Positions 13,994-20,496 of a stretch of DNA of 20,496 bases are shown here, piece after piece. A program made the translations under genes and the position numbers. Source of the DNA: Bacillota bacterium (GTDB lineage: Bacteria > Bacillota > Clostridia > Peptostreptococcales > Anaerovoracaceae); the NCBI GenBank assembly GCA_017936025.1, contig JAGBGL010000002.1, forward strand, positions 1 through 20,496, written 5' to 3'. The notes under the pieces are model-generated. The model worked only from the letters and a program-made list of their open reading frames with translations. It ran no database searches and was not told where the DNA came from. The first letter of the stretch is position 1. Each line of letters starts with the position of its first letter.

Positions 13994-14941
13994 CTAGACC
14001 GGGATACGCCCCAGGGCCCTTATCTGTTCTTCCAATAATTTTCTGTCTTTCCTTATATCTGTTTTATCCAGCATAGCCGGATAGATCTCATATGCTTCTT
14101 TATATTCGTCCGGCGTGACTTTCTTCATCACGACGTTGGCCCCGCAGGCGAATGCGTTTTCTCTGCCGTCCACCAGTCCCAGCGCCGTCGTCACCGGCAG
14201 GTTGGCATCCGGTATCAGTATCCTTGCAAGTGCAACTGCCCGTTTCGTCAGTTCCGGGTCACCCTGTTTTTCGTTTGCCAGCGGCGTTTCGGGGTGCGGG
14301 ATGAACGGTCCTATCCCGGCCATCCTGCAATTCAGTTTTTTTAGCAGAAGCAAGTCTTCCGCGATGGTTTCCAGTGTCTGCCCCGGAAGCCCTATCATAA
14401 ATCCGCTCCCTGTTTCATAGCCCAGGTCATGTATCGCCATTAGGCTATGAAGCCGTGATTCCAACGTTCCGCAGGGATGAAGCTCTGCGTAGATGTCCGG
14501 ATCCGCGGTCTCGTGCTTGAGCAGGTAACGGTCTGCGCCCTGCTGCCTGTAGTAGCGGAAGTCTTCATCTGACAGTTCGCCGATGCTGAGAGTCACAGTC
14601 GCCCCCATACCGTTTATCTCGCGGACGATGCTTCCCATCCACTCGCGGTCAAGCGACGGATTTTCGCCGGACTGAAGCACGATAGTCCTGTATCCCGCAT
14701 CGATTGCTTCGCGCGCCGTCGCCAGGATCTCCTCACGGGTCATCTGATAGTATTTTATGTTGGGATTGGTGCAGTTGATGCCGCAGTATCTGCACTGTCT
14801 TGCGCAGATATTGGAAAACTCGATTATCGCCCTTATATGCACTTCGTCTCCGACCGTCTCCCTCCGGATCCGGTCAGCCTCTTCATATACAGGCGTAAAG
14901 TCTTCCAGTGCAAGCAGCCGGACCAGCTCTTGTTTGGTCAT
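13994..14941 (-). CDS. hydE: [FeFe]-hydrogenase maturase HydE, radical SAM enzyme
   Basis: Radical SAM enzyme that processes the HydG product toward the bridging dithiolate of the H-cluster. It has the CX3CX2C motif as Cys46, Cys50, Cys53 (ICARQCRYCG), followed by SGENP in the barrel, and a C-terminal domain shared with biotin-synthase-like enzymes. It is 315 aa, slightly short but within the family range. AAGGAG lies 7 nt before the ATG. It opens the operon, 425 bp after prmC; that spacer carries a promoter, a structured RNA candidate with terminator, and further hairpins near the start. Identity is supported by the hydG-hydF context as well as by sequence. Confidence 0.95.
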   Translation of the reverse strand: MTKQELVRLLALEDFTPVYEEADRIRRETVGDEVHIRAIIEFSNICARQCRYCGINCTNPNIKYYQMTREEILATAREAIDAGYRTIVLQSGENPSLDREWMGSIVREINGMGATVTLSIGELSDEDFRYYRQQGADRYLLKHETADPDIYAELHPCGTLESRLHSLMAIHDLGYETGSGFMIGLPGQTLETIAEDLLLLKKLNCRMAGIGPFIPHPETPLANEKQGDPELTKRAVALARILIPDANLPVTTALGLVDGRENAFACGANVVMKKVTPDEYKEAYEIYPAMLDKTDIRKDRKLLEEQIRALGRIPV

Positions 14942-15103
14942 TTTGTTTCTCCTTTTGTTGGATGCACCGGCGGCAATAGGATGGTGCCGGTTACCAGATC
15001 ATCATTTTTGTGGGCTTGATTACCAAAACCGGTAACCATATCCCGAGATTTTTTGTTTGTTTACCGCTTCACATGCCACCTCATAAAAGCAGACAGTTAA
15101 ATC
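14942..15103 (-). promoter_or_regulatory. Structured leader before hydE
   Basis: Between the terminator at 15109-15137 and hydE, the minus strand contains GGTTACC and GGTAACC, which are complementary, and GCACC with GGTGC next to the hydE Shine-Dalgarno sequence. A tiny frame, MRWHVKR, is present. No separate strong promoter is obvious here, so hydEGF may depend on read-through of the upstream terminator. Confidence 0.45.
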
Positions 15104-15137
15104 AAAAAATCTCTGCCAGGCGATGCCGGACAGAGAT
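15104..15137 (-). terminator. Intrinsic terminator upstream of hydE
   Basis: On the minus strand ATCTCTG pairs with CAGAGAT around an inner CC/GG and GGC/GCC stem, followed by TTTTTTG. It ends the candidate RNA at about 15104, or acts as an attenuator for hydEGF. Confidence 0.88.
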
Positions 15138-15315
15138 AGGTATACCAAAATCACACGGACATGCAGAGCTGTCGCCCAGCCCGAAGGCCGCCGGCGGCAA
15201 AACGCCGTGTTTATCTCATATATGCACCGCCTTACCGGTCAGAATTTCTTTCCGGATCAGATCGATTATGTTGTCTTATGCCTTCGGGATCGGGCTGTTT
15301 TCCTTTCCTTCAGGT
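15104..15315 (-). ncRNA. Candidate structured RNA of about 210 nt upstream of hydE
   Basis: A promoter with start site near 15315 and a strong terminator enclose a GC-rich stretch without coding signs. Its ends pair: TATACC (15313-15318) with GGTATA (15141-15146). A long central stem joins CCCGAAGGC (15280-15288) to GCCTTCGGG (15180-15188), extended by GCCC (15292-15295) with GGGC (15174-15177). Further small hairpins (CCGG/CCGG, CGGC-gttt-TGCCG) lie inside. I found none of the hallmark sequences of SRP RNA, tmRNA, RNase P, T-box or cobalamin riboswitch. It could be a 6S-like sRNA or a new riboswitch controlling hydEGF. Confidence 0.55.
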
Positions 15316-15321
15316 ATATAA

Positions 15322-15327
15322 ATTTTA
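15322..15327 (-). promoter_or_regulatory. Extended -10 promoter for the hydE leader/RNA
   Basis: TGGTAAAAT on the minus strand gives an extended -10 (TAAAAT at 15322-15327). The -35 (GTTTCA, 17 nt upstream) is weak. The predicted start near 15315 falls on the first base-paired segment of the RNA. Confidence 0.6.
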
Positions 15328-15366
15328 CCACATATTGCCGTAAATGAAACTGTTTTTTCTCTGAGT

Positions 15367-16233
15367 TTAGTAAAGTGTTTCCGCATATACCACTCTGTCG
15401 TGGCCCGGCAGATCCTTCACTACGTGAACTTTTGTGAATGCACCGGTCGCCTGGATCAGTTCTGTCACCTCTTCTGCCTGGTCGTGGCCGATCTCGAAAA
15501 TCAGCACGCCGTTTTTGCGGAGATGGTTTTTCGCTTCTTCTATGATGCGGCGGTAGAACACCAGCCCGTCCTCTCCTCCATCCAGCGCCATCATAGGCTC
15601 GTGGACTTTCACTTCGTCCTGCAGTATGGGTATCATCTGAGTTCTTATGTACGGCGGATTTGAAACGATCATGTCATATTTGCGTCTTCCTACCGCACCG
15701 AACAGGTCACCCTGTCTGAATCTGATTTTCACTCTGTTTTTCTCAGCATTACGCTGCGCAGTGTCCAGCGCAGGCTGGCTGTAATCTGCACAGGTGATTT
15801 TCACGTTATCACATATACGTGCCAGAGAAACGCCTATCGCGCCGCTTCCGCAGCACAGGTCGAGCACCTTCCAGCTTGCACGGCTCCGTACCCTCGGATT
15901 GCTTCCGTGGATGATTTTAGCCGCCTCTTCGACCAGAATCTCAGTGTCCTGGCGCGGGATCAGCACATCCGGATTCACCTCAAACTCCAGCCCCATGAAT
16001 TCCTGAGTTCCGGTGATATGCTGCAGCGGTATACGCTGCTCACGGCGTCTGATCAGTTCAAAATATTTTTCCTGAGTTTCTTCATCGGCTTCCTGATTAG
16101 CACGCAGGAACAGACCGACACGGTCAGTACCCGTCATATGGTAATACAGCTGCTCCGCATCGATCTTTGCATCCATGCAGTGCGCCCTCATCAGACGGAT
16201 CTCGCCTTCTTTTATCATTTCTTTTACAAGCAT
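15367..16233 (-). CDS. prmC: Release factor glutamine N5-methyltransferase
   Basis: Methylates the glutamine of the GGQ motif in RF1 and RF2 with S-adenosylmethionine, improving peptide release. The N-terminal helical substrate-binding domain covers about 1-80, then FMGLEFEVNPDVLIPRQDTE. The SAM site is DLCCGSGAIGVSLA at 125-138, and the catalytic signature is SNPPY at 191-195. I chose the ATG at 16233, which gives 288 aa and an N-terminus (MLVKEMIKEG) like the family; it lies 1 nt after the TGA of the upstream gene (TGAAATG), so translation is likely coupled. The open frame reaches 16302, but that part overlaps the upstream gene and looks non-native. Its substrate PrfA is encoded further left in the same orientation. 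Confidence 0.94.
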   Translation of the reverse strand: MLVKEMIKEGEIRLMRAHCMDAKIDAEQLYYHMTGTDRVGLFLRANQEADEETQEKYFELIRRREQRIPLQHITGTQEFMGLEFEVNPDVLIPRQDTEILVEEAAKIIHGSNPRVRSRASWKVLDLCCGSGAIGVSLARICDNVKITCADYSQPALDTAQRNAEKNRVKIRFRQGDLFGAVGRRKYDMIVSNPPYIRTQMIPILQDEVKVHEPMMALDGGEDGLVFYRRIIEEAKNHLRKNGVLIFEIGHDQAEEVTELIQATGAFTKVHVVKDLPGHDRVVYAETLY

Positions 16234-16234
16234 T

Positions 16235-17308
16235 TCAGTCTTCTTTCTGTTCTTCACATGTCTGCTGTATATCGCAGGCAGTTTCGCTGCCCGCCGCCGC
16301 ACCGGATGCTTTCATATCCAGCAGTCTGCCATCTTTGTCGCACAGGCCCTCATAACATGGCTCTTCAGGACCGACCATTACAGCCTTCATAGCTGCGATC
16401 GCAACTTCCAGCTGTTCAGTCCCCGGCTCTGCCGTAGTCAGTTTCTGCAGATACAGGCCCGGCATGCTGAGGATTTTTACTAGCAGGTTGTCACTGCGTC
16501 CCGCCCATCTGAGCAGTTCGTAAGACAGCCCCGCAATAACAGGCACCAGCAACAGTCTGGAAGCAATTCTCCAGAACAGATTCGGCCATCCCAGCAAAGA
16601 GAACAGGATCAGGCTGATCACCATTACGAACATCAGAAAGCTTGTCCCGCATCTTGGATGCAGAGTGTAGAAACTCTGGCAGTTTTCGGGCGTCAGTTCC
16701 AGTCCGTTTTCAAAACAGTGGATACACTTGTGCTCTGCGCCATGGTAGCGGAAAACATTCTTTATCTCTTCCATGCGCGATATTGCCGCCACGTAAATTA
16801 CAAACAGAACGATTCGCAGGATACCTTCGGCCAGATTAAGTACGACCTCACTCTCAGTGAAATGTCCCAGCCAGTTGACCGCTGCGGTCGGCAGGATAAT
16901 AAATATGCCGACTGTCAGCAGCAGTGCCAGTACAACGGAAGCATACAACATGATGCTCCACGTCTTTTCACTGCCGAATTTATTTTCCATCCACTGCGTC
17001 AGTTTGTCTTCTTCGTATTCAACCGCATCAGGGCCCTCATAGCTTTCCAGCACGTCTGCTGAATACATCAGCGTTTTCGTTCCCGTCACAAGAGAGCCTA
17101 CGAATACGAGTACGCCTCGTAAGATCGGAACCTTCAGCCATTTTGAAGGTTTTTTCAGTTTTTCGGTTTTTATATGAATGTCCCCGTTCGGAAAGCGGAC
17201 CGCAACGGCAGTGCGGTCTGCGCCTTTCATCATGATTCCGTCAAGAACTGCCTGCCCTCCGATTTTGGTTGGACACGCATCTTTTATAAATATCTTTTTA
17301 AGATCCAT
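16235..17308 (-). CDS. DUF1385 membrane protein, YqhQ-like
   Basis: A 357-aa integral membrane protein of the DUF1385/YqhQ family, biochemical role unknown. Family marks are KIGGQAVLDGIMMKG (15-29), YHGAEHKC (188-195) and HPRCGTSFL (217-225). Hydrophobic segments lie at about 61-80, 118-140, 160-178, 224-244 and 250-266. The conserved His and Cys residues suggest metal or redox chemistry, but that is speculation. The ATG at 17308 follows GAGGGG and the rho stop codon (TAAAATG), so it is coupled to rho; TTG at 17320 is a less likely alternative. The order rho, DUF1385, prmC is typical for Clostridia. Confidence 0.9.
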   Translation of the reverse strand: MDLKKIFIKDACPTKIGGQAVLDGIMMKGADRTAVAVRFPNGDIHIKTEKLKKPSKWLKVPILRGVLVFVGSLVTGTKTLMYSADVLESYEGPDAVEYEEDKLTQWMENKFGSEKTWSIMLYASVVLALLLTVGIFIILPTAAVNWLGHFTESEVVLNLAEGILRIVLFVIYVAAISRMEEIKNVFRYHGAEHKCIHCFENGLELTPENCQSFYTLHPRCGTSFLMFVMVISLILFSLLGWPNLFWRIASRLLLVPVIAGLSYELLRWAGRSDNLLVKILSMPGLYLQKLTTAEPGTEQLEVAIAAMKAVMVGPEEPCYEGLCDKDGRLLDMKASGAAAGSETACDIQQTCEEQKED

Positions 17309-17309
17309 T

Positions 17310-18731
17310 TTACCCCTCAAGTTTTATTCTTTTAATGATTTTAAGAAAGTCTTTGTTTGTCTTTGTGTGTGCCAGGTTGTCGATGATTGTTTCTGTAACA
17401 TCCTGGACGTCTCCGCCGCCAAGCGCACGGCGCATGCTCCATACTCCTTCAATTTCATCCTGCGTCATCAGCATATCTTCTTTTCTTGTACCTGACTTGT
17501 TGAGATTGATAGCCGGGAAGATACGTTTTTCAGACAGCTTGCGGTCAAGGTGCAGTTCCATATTGCCCGTTCCCTTGAACTCTTCAAAAATAACATCGTC
17601 CATACGGCTTCCGGTTTCTACAAGAGCAGTGGCAAGTATAGTTATGCTTCCGCCTTCTTCGATGTTACGCGCCGCGCCGAAGAATTTCTTCGGTTTATGG
17701 AGCGCCCCCGGATCCAGACCTCCTGACAGTGTCCTGCCTGAATTTGGAACTACCAGATTGTAAGCTCTCGCCAGTCTTGTGATGCTGTCCAGCAGGATAA
17801 CGACGTCTTTTCCATGCTCCGCCAGACGCTGTGCTCTTGCCAGTACCATTTCAGCAACCTTCACGTGGTGCTCAGGAAGCTCGTCAAATGTGGAATAGAT
17901 CACTTCGCCGCCTTTGAGTGAACGTTTCATGTCGGTTACCTCTTCAGGGCGTTCATCTATCAGAAGCACTATCATTTCAACTTCCGGATATTTTGCTTCG
18001 ATGCTGTTTGCGATGTTTTTCAGGAGCACTGTTTTGCCGGCTTTAGGCGGTGCAACTATGAGGCCTCGCTGACCTTTTCCGATAGGTGCGATCAGGTCGA
18101 TCAGACGCATGGACAGATCTCTCGGGTTGTCTTCCAGCGTCAGTCTTTCATCCGGGAATACCGGCGTCAGATCTTCGAAGCTCTTTCTTCTGATCGCTGC
18201 GCCCGGTTCATCGCCGTTTACATCTACAACATAAAGCAGTGCACCGAATCTTTCGCCTTCTTTCGGTTTTCTTGTAATGGCCCTGATTTTATCGCCTGTC
18301 TTCAGATTGAATCTGCGGATCTGCGTCGGAGATACATAGATGTCTTTCTCGCTGGTTTCAAAATTATCAAATCTCAGGAAGCCAAAGTTATCTTCAACAA
18401 CTTCCAGGATACCGGAAACCTCCGGACGGTCGTCTTTGTGCGGCTTTACATCGCGGCCGTTCCGGCTGCTGCGGCCGGAGGACTGTTCTTCATCCTCCAC
18501 CGGTCTGTCTCCTGTCTGCGGCTCAAACTGTTCTGCAGCCTCTTCCCGCTCCTCCGTTTCCACCGGTGCTTCTGCAGAACCCTCTGCAATTTCTGCACCT
18601 TCGTTTTCTGTATTCATCAGAGCTTCGATTAGCTCTGCTTTTTTCATGTGATCATACTCTTCGATCCCAAATGTGCGGGCGATTTCTCTCAGTTCCGCAA
18701 CCTTTTTCCCTTTTAATACTTTTTCATTCAT
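17310..18731 (-). CDS. rho: Transcription termination factor Rho
   Basis: Hexameric RNA-dependent ATPase that ends transcription and limits antisense RNA. At 473 aa it has the Rho N-domain (about 5-40), an acidic, disordered insertion (about 42-100, Glu- and Ser/Arg-rich) often seen in Gram-positive Rho, the cold-shock-like RNA-binding domain (about 105-175) and the ATPase core. Walker A is APPKAGKT (227-234), Walker B lies in VILLDSITRLARAYN near 320, and the Q- and R-loop regions follow. GGGGG precedes the ATG. The promoter is at 18795-18800 and the short leader contains a GC hairpin. First gene of the rho-DUF1385-prmC unit. Confidence 0.97.
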   Translation of the reverse strand: MNEKVLKGKKVAELREIARTFGIEEYDHMKKAELIEALMNTENEGAEIAEGSAEAPVETEEREEAAEQFEPQTGDRPVEDEEQSSGRSSRNGRDVKPHKDDRPEVSGILEVVEDNFGFLRFDNFETSEKDIYVSPTQIRRFNLKTGDKIRAITRKPKEGERFGALLYVVDVNGDEPGAAIRRKSFEDLTPVFPDERLTLEDNPRDLSMRLIDLIAPIGKGQRGLIVAPPKAGKTVLLKNIANSIEAKYPEVEMIVLLIDERPEEVTDMKRSLKGGEVIYSTFDELPEHHVKVAEMVLARAQRLAEHGKDVVILLDSITRLARAYNLVVPNSGRTLSGGLDPGALHKPKKFFGAARNIEEGGSITILATALVETGSRMDDVIFEEFKGTGNMELHLDRKLSEKRIFPAINLNKSGTRKEDMLMTQDEIEGVWSMRRALGGGDVQDVTETIIDNLAHTKTNKDFLKIIKRIKLEG

Positions 18732-18803
18732 ATTTTTCCCCCTGGCGCCACCGGCGACGCCGCTTTATTAAGACAAGAAATAGTTAGATATAATATTATA
18801 TCA
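18732..18803 (-). promoter_or_regulatory. rho promoter and hairpin leader
   Basis: On the minus strand TGATATAAT forms an extended -10 (TATAAT at 18795-18800); no good -35 is visible. The leader of about 57 nt contains GGCG-tcgccggtgg-CGCC directly before the Shine-Dalgarno sequence, which could affect rho translation or autoregulation. Confidence 0.6.
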
Positions 18804-18852
18804 TAAAACCGCCTTCAAATACTATTTGCTTTTTCAGTTAACGGACACGCTG

Positions 18853-18884
18853 CAAACAAAAGCGGTGTGCCTTGGCACACCGCT
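18853..18884 (-). terminator. uppP terminator
   Basis: On the minus strand AGCGGTGTGCC-aa-GGCACACCGCT (11 bp, perfect) is followed by TTTGTTTG, a few nucleotides past the uppP stop codon. It isolates uppP from rho. Confidence 0.88.
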
Positions 18885-18888
18885 ATTA

Positions 18889-19698
18889 TTACATTAAACC
18901 TTTGATCCCAAAGTAAGCAATTACGATTGCACCCAGTATGATACGGTACCATCCGAATACTTTGAAATCGTTTTTCTTGATGTATGCCATCAGGAACTTG
19001 ATAGCTATGATGGAAACAACAAATGCCACCACCAGACCAACTGCCATCAGGACTGCTTCTTCCATAGTGAATACCAGTCCGAATTTGGCGATCTTTAAAA
19101 GGCTCGCCCCGAACATTACGGGGATAGCCAGGAAAAACGTGAATTCCGCAGCCACAGTTCTGGAAACTCCGATCATCAGACCCCCAAGGATAGTCGCACC
19201 GGATCTAGAAGTTCCCGGGAACACCGCCGCTATTACCTGGAACAGGCCGATTATAAGTGCCTGTTTGAATGTCAGGTCATCAAGATGTGTGACTTTCGGT
19301 TCCACATTTTTATGCTTGTTTTCAATTACAATGAATGCGATACCAAAAACGATCAGTGCGATCGCCACTGTATACCAGTTAAAGAACAGTGCTGTAAACA
19401 AGTCATCCAGCAGCAGGCCTATTACAGCAGCCGGTATGCAGGACACTATGATCTTAGCCCACATGATCCACGTTTTCTTGTCTGTCGGAATCAGCGTCTT
19501 CCAGTATATAACAACTACTGCCAGGATAGCCCCCAGCTGTATAACCACCAGAAACATCTCCATAAACGCTGCAGAAACATCCATCTTTATGAATTCATCT
19601 ACCAGAATCATGTGGCCGGTACTACTGATTGGAAGCCACTCAGTTATCCCTTCAACGATCCCAAGTATTATCGCCTTTAAAATTTCAACAAAGTCCAT
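18889..19698 (-). CDS. uppP: Undecaprenyl-diphosphatase (bacitracin-resistance type)
   Basis: Integral membrane phosphatase that converts undecaprenyl diphosphate to the monophosphate carrier used for peptidoglycan and wall polymers; higher dose gives bacitracin resistance. At 269 aa with about eight hydrophobic segments it has the family shape. The two active-site motifs are EGITEWLPISSTGH (16-29) and PGTSRSG (161-167). AAGGAG sits 8 nt before the ATG. It is a single-gene unit with its own promoter, a leader hairpin at 19719-19744 and a strong terminator. Confidence 0.96.
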   Translation of the reverse strand: MDFVEILKAIILGIVEGITEWLPISSTGHMILVDEFIKMDVSAAFMEMFLVVIQLGAILAVVVIYWKTLIPTDKKTWIMWAKIIVSCIPAAVIGLLLDDLFTALFFNWYTVAIALIVFGIAFIVIENKHKNVEPKVTHLDDLTFKQALIIGLFQVIAAVFPGTSRSGATILGGLMIGVSRTVAAEFTFFLAIPVMFGASLLKIAKFGLVFTMEEAVLMAVGLVVAFVVSIIAIKFLMAYIKKNDFKVFGWYRIILGAIVIAYFGIKGLM

Positions 19699-19718
19699 TA
19701 TCTCTTCTCCTTACATTT

Positions 19719-19744
19719 AAAATGCAGCACCAGGGCTGCATTTT
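19719..19744 (-). promoter_or_regulatory. 10-bp hairpin in the uppP leader
   Basis: AAAATGCAGC and GCTGCATTTT pair around a 6-nt loop a few nucleotides before the uppP Shine-Dalgarno sequence. On the plus strand it is followed by T residues and could act as a terminator. On the uppP transcript it may control translation or mRNA stability. Confidence 0.55.
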
Positions 19745-19765
19745 TCTCGACTTTACTTACCACCC

Positions 19766-19794
19766 ATTGTATCACGAAAGAAATAATTTGTCAT
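19766..19794 (-). promoter_or_regulatory. uppP promoter
   Basis: On the minus strand ATGACA and TACAAT lie 17 nt apart, giving a leader of about 60 nt. One mismatch to consensus in each box. Confidence 0.7.
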
Positions 19795-19800
19795 AAAAAC

Positions 19801-20340
19801 TTTGTTACAAATTTCTTAATTTACAAAGCAGCTATTGTGAATCCCTGTCCGTTTCCACCTTGATATCCATTATTATAACTTTTTCTGTCATCACCTCGGC
19901 AAAGTTTATTTCGCCAGCAAAGGCCCAAGTCGTTGGCATCACTATACATAAATGCAGAAAGTCAACATTGCACCTGTATGCAAAAGCCGAAAAGCAGGCA
20001 CTTATAAGTAGCTATTGTTAACACTCTTAATTTTACGCCTGTGTGTTTGCAAACAAAAGTTTCAGATACGTCATCTGTTTACACGAGCAGCTTCTAAAAC
20101 TGTTAACAAAATAATATTTTCTACATAATGTTAACAAATTTCATCATGATAAAGCAGGTAATTCCTTTTTTCGCACTCAAATGTCAACATTTTTGCTAAC
20201 ACAGTCTGTCTTATACAGGAACGTTTGCAAACACGCTTTAAAAAACAGGCTTTGTTTACAAAGGACTCCTGATAACAACAATTTATATCCTGCCACCTGA
20301 ACGGAAAGCATCTCGCATTTACTGATAGCGTACAGCAAAT
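19801..20340. repeat. Gene-free region with an array of TGTTAACA-like palindromes
   Basis: About 540 bp with no supportable gene. TGTTAACA or close variants occur at 20016, 20101 and 20129 (exact), 20076 and 20253 (TGTTTACA), 20182 (TGTCAACA) and 20194 (TGCTAACA), together with longer forms TGTTTGCAAACA (20044-20055) and GTTTGCAAAC (20223-20232). An outlier TTTGTTACAAA is at 19801. Several neighbours are 25-30 bp apart. This looks like a multi-site binding region. The protein and purpose are unknown. Confidence 0.6.
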
Positions 20341-20351
20341 CTTACAACATT

Positions 20352-20377
20352 AAAAAAGGGCGGTCAAATGACCGCCC
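20352..20377 (-). terminator. Minus-strand terminator
   Basis: On the minus strand GGGCGGTCA-TT-TGACCGCCC is followed by TTTTTTAAT. It would end a transcript arriving from the right of the window; no minus-strand gene between it and the window edge can be seen. Confidence 0.8.
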
Positions 20378-20394
20378 GCAGACTGTAGACAAAG

Positions 20395-20425
20395 GCCCAG
20401 GCCTCTTACGAGGCCATGGGCTTTT
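20395..20425 (+). terminator. Plus-strand terminator
   Basis: GCCCAG-CCTC-ttac-GAGG-C with TGGGC forms a stem with a 2-nt bulge, followed by TTTTT. It implies a plus-strand transcript from the gene-free region to the left, although no coding sequence is visible there. Confidence 0.65.
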
Positions 20426-20470
20426 TCTGCGTCTAAAATCATTGAAATTCCAACGTTTACGGGTATTTTG

Positions 20471-20478
20471 TGGTATAA
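20471..20478 (+). promoter_or_regulatory. Outward plus-strand promoter at the window edge
   Basis: TGGTATAAT gives an extended -10 with perfect TATAAT at 20473-20478. No good -35 is seen. It would drive a gene beginning just outside the window. Confidence 0.55.
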
Positions 20479-20496
20479 TATTAGTATCATAGACGA

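Noticed and set aside
20455..20464. TTTACGGGTA at the window edge, like the element's XRE operator
   Set aside because: Single copy, far from the element, with only about eight matching bases. Chance is a sufficient explanation.

Overview
The window reads as the chromosome of an anaerobic Gram-positive bacterium, most likely class Clostridia (Bacillota). The support is the minus-strand housekeeping order rho, yqhQ-like (DUF1385), prmC, with prfA, sua5/tsaC, rpiB and tyrS further on; strong AGGAGG ribosome sites; a zinc-binding bL31; and a complete [FeFe]-hydrogenase maturation set (hydE, hydG, hydF). The genus cannot be fixed from sequence alone. Every chromosomal gene in the window is on the minus strand, so transcription runs right to left.

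Layout, right to left. 19699-20496 is an intergenic region of about 0.8 kb. It holds an array of TGTTAACA-like palindromes, two oppositely oriented terminators and a plus-strand promoter pointing out of the window. Then come uppP (18889-19698), rho, the DUF1385 membrane protein and prmC (15367-18731, overlapping or tightly packed), a 425-bp region with a probable autonomous structured RNA, the hydE-hydG-hydF operon (11346-14941) and rpmE (10976-11176).

A mobile element of about 7 kb (3905-11076) sits inside the 3' part of rpmE and is bounded by a perfect 104-bp direct repeat. It is clearly more AT-rich than its surroundings. It carries a tyrosine integrase, a small helical protein, an XRE-type regulator (its only plus-strand gene) facing away from a zinc-ribbon membrane protein, an SF2 DEAH helicase, a large nested inverted repeat, a small serine recombinase with a candidate 28-30-bp recombination site overlapping its own promoter, and a two-TM protein. 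No relaxase, coupling protein or virion gene is visible. The element looks like a compact integrative replicon: the integrase for entry and exit, the helicase and hairpin region perhaps for replication, and the serine recombinase for resolution. Those roles are inference. The element restores the rpmE reading frame and supplies a new terminator, while the original rpmE tail and terminator are stranded at the left end.

Left of the element is the prfA-sua5-rpiB-tyrS operon, driven by a good promoter at 3729-3757. tyrS has an in-frame TGA at a position normally coding, yet its frame continues intact to the window edge. This is a sequencing error, a real nonsense mutation or readthrough.
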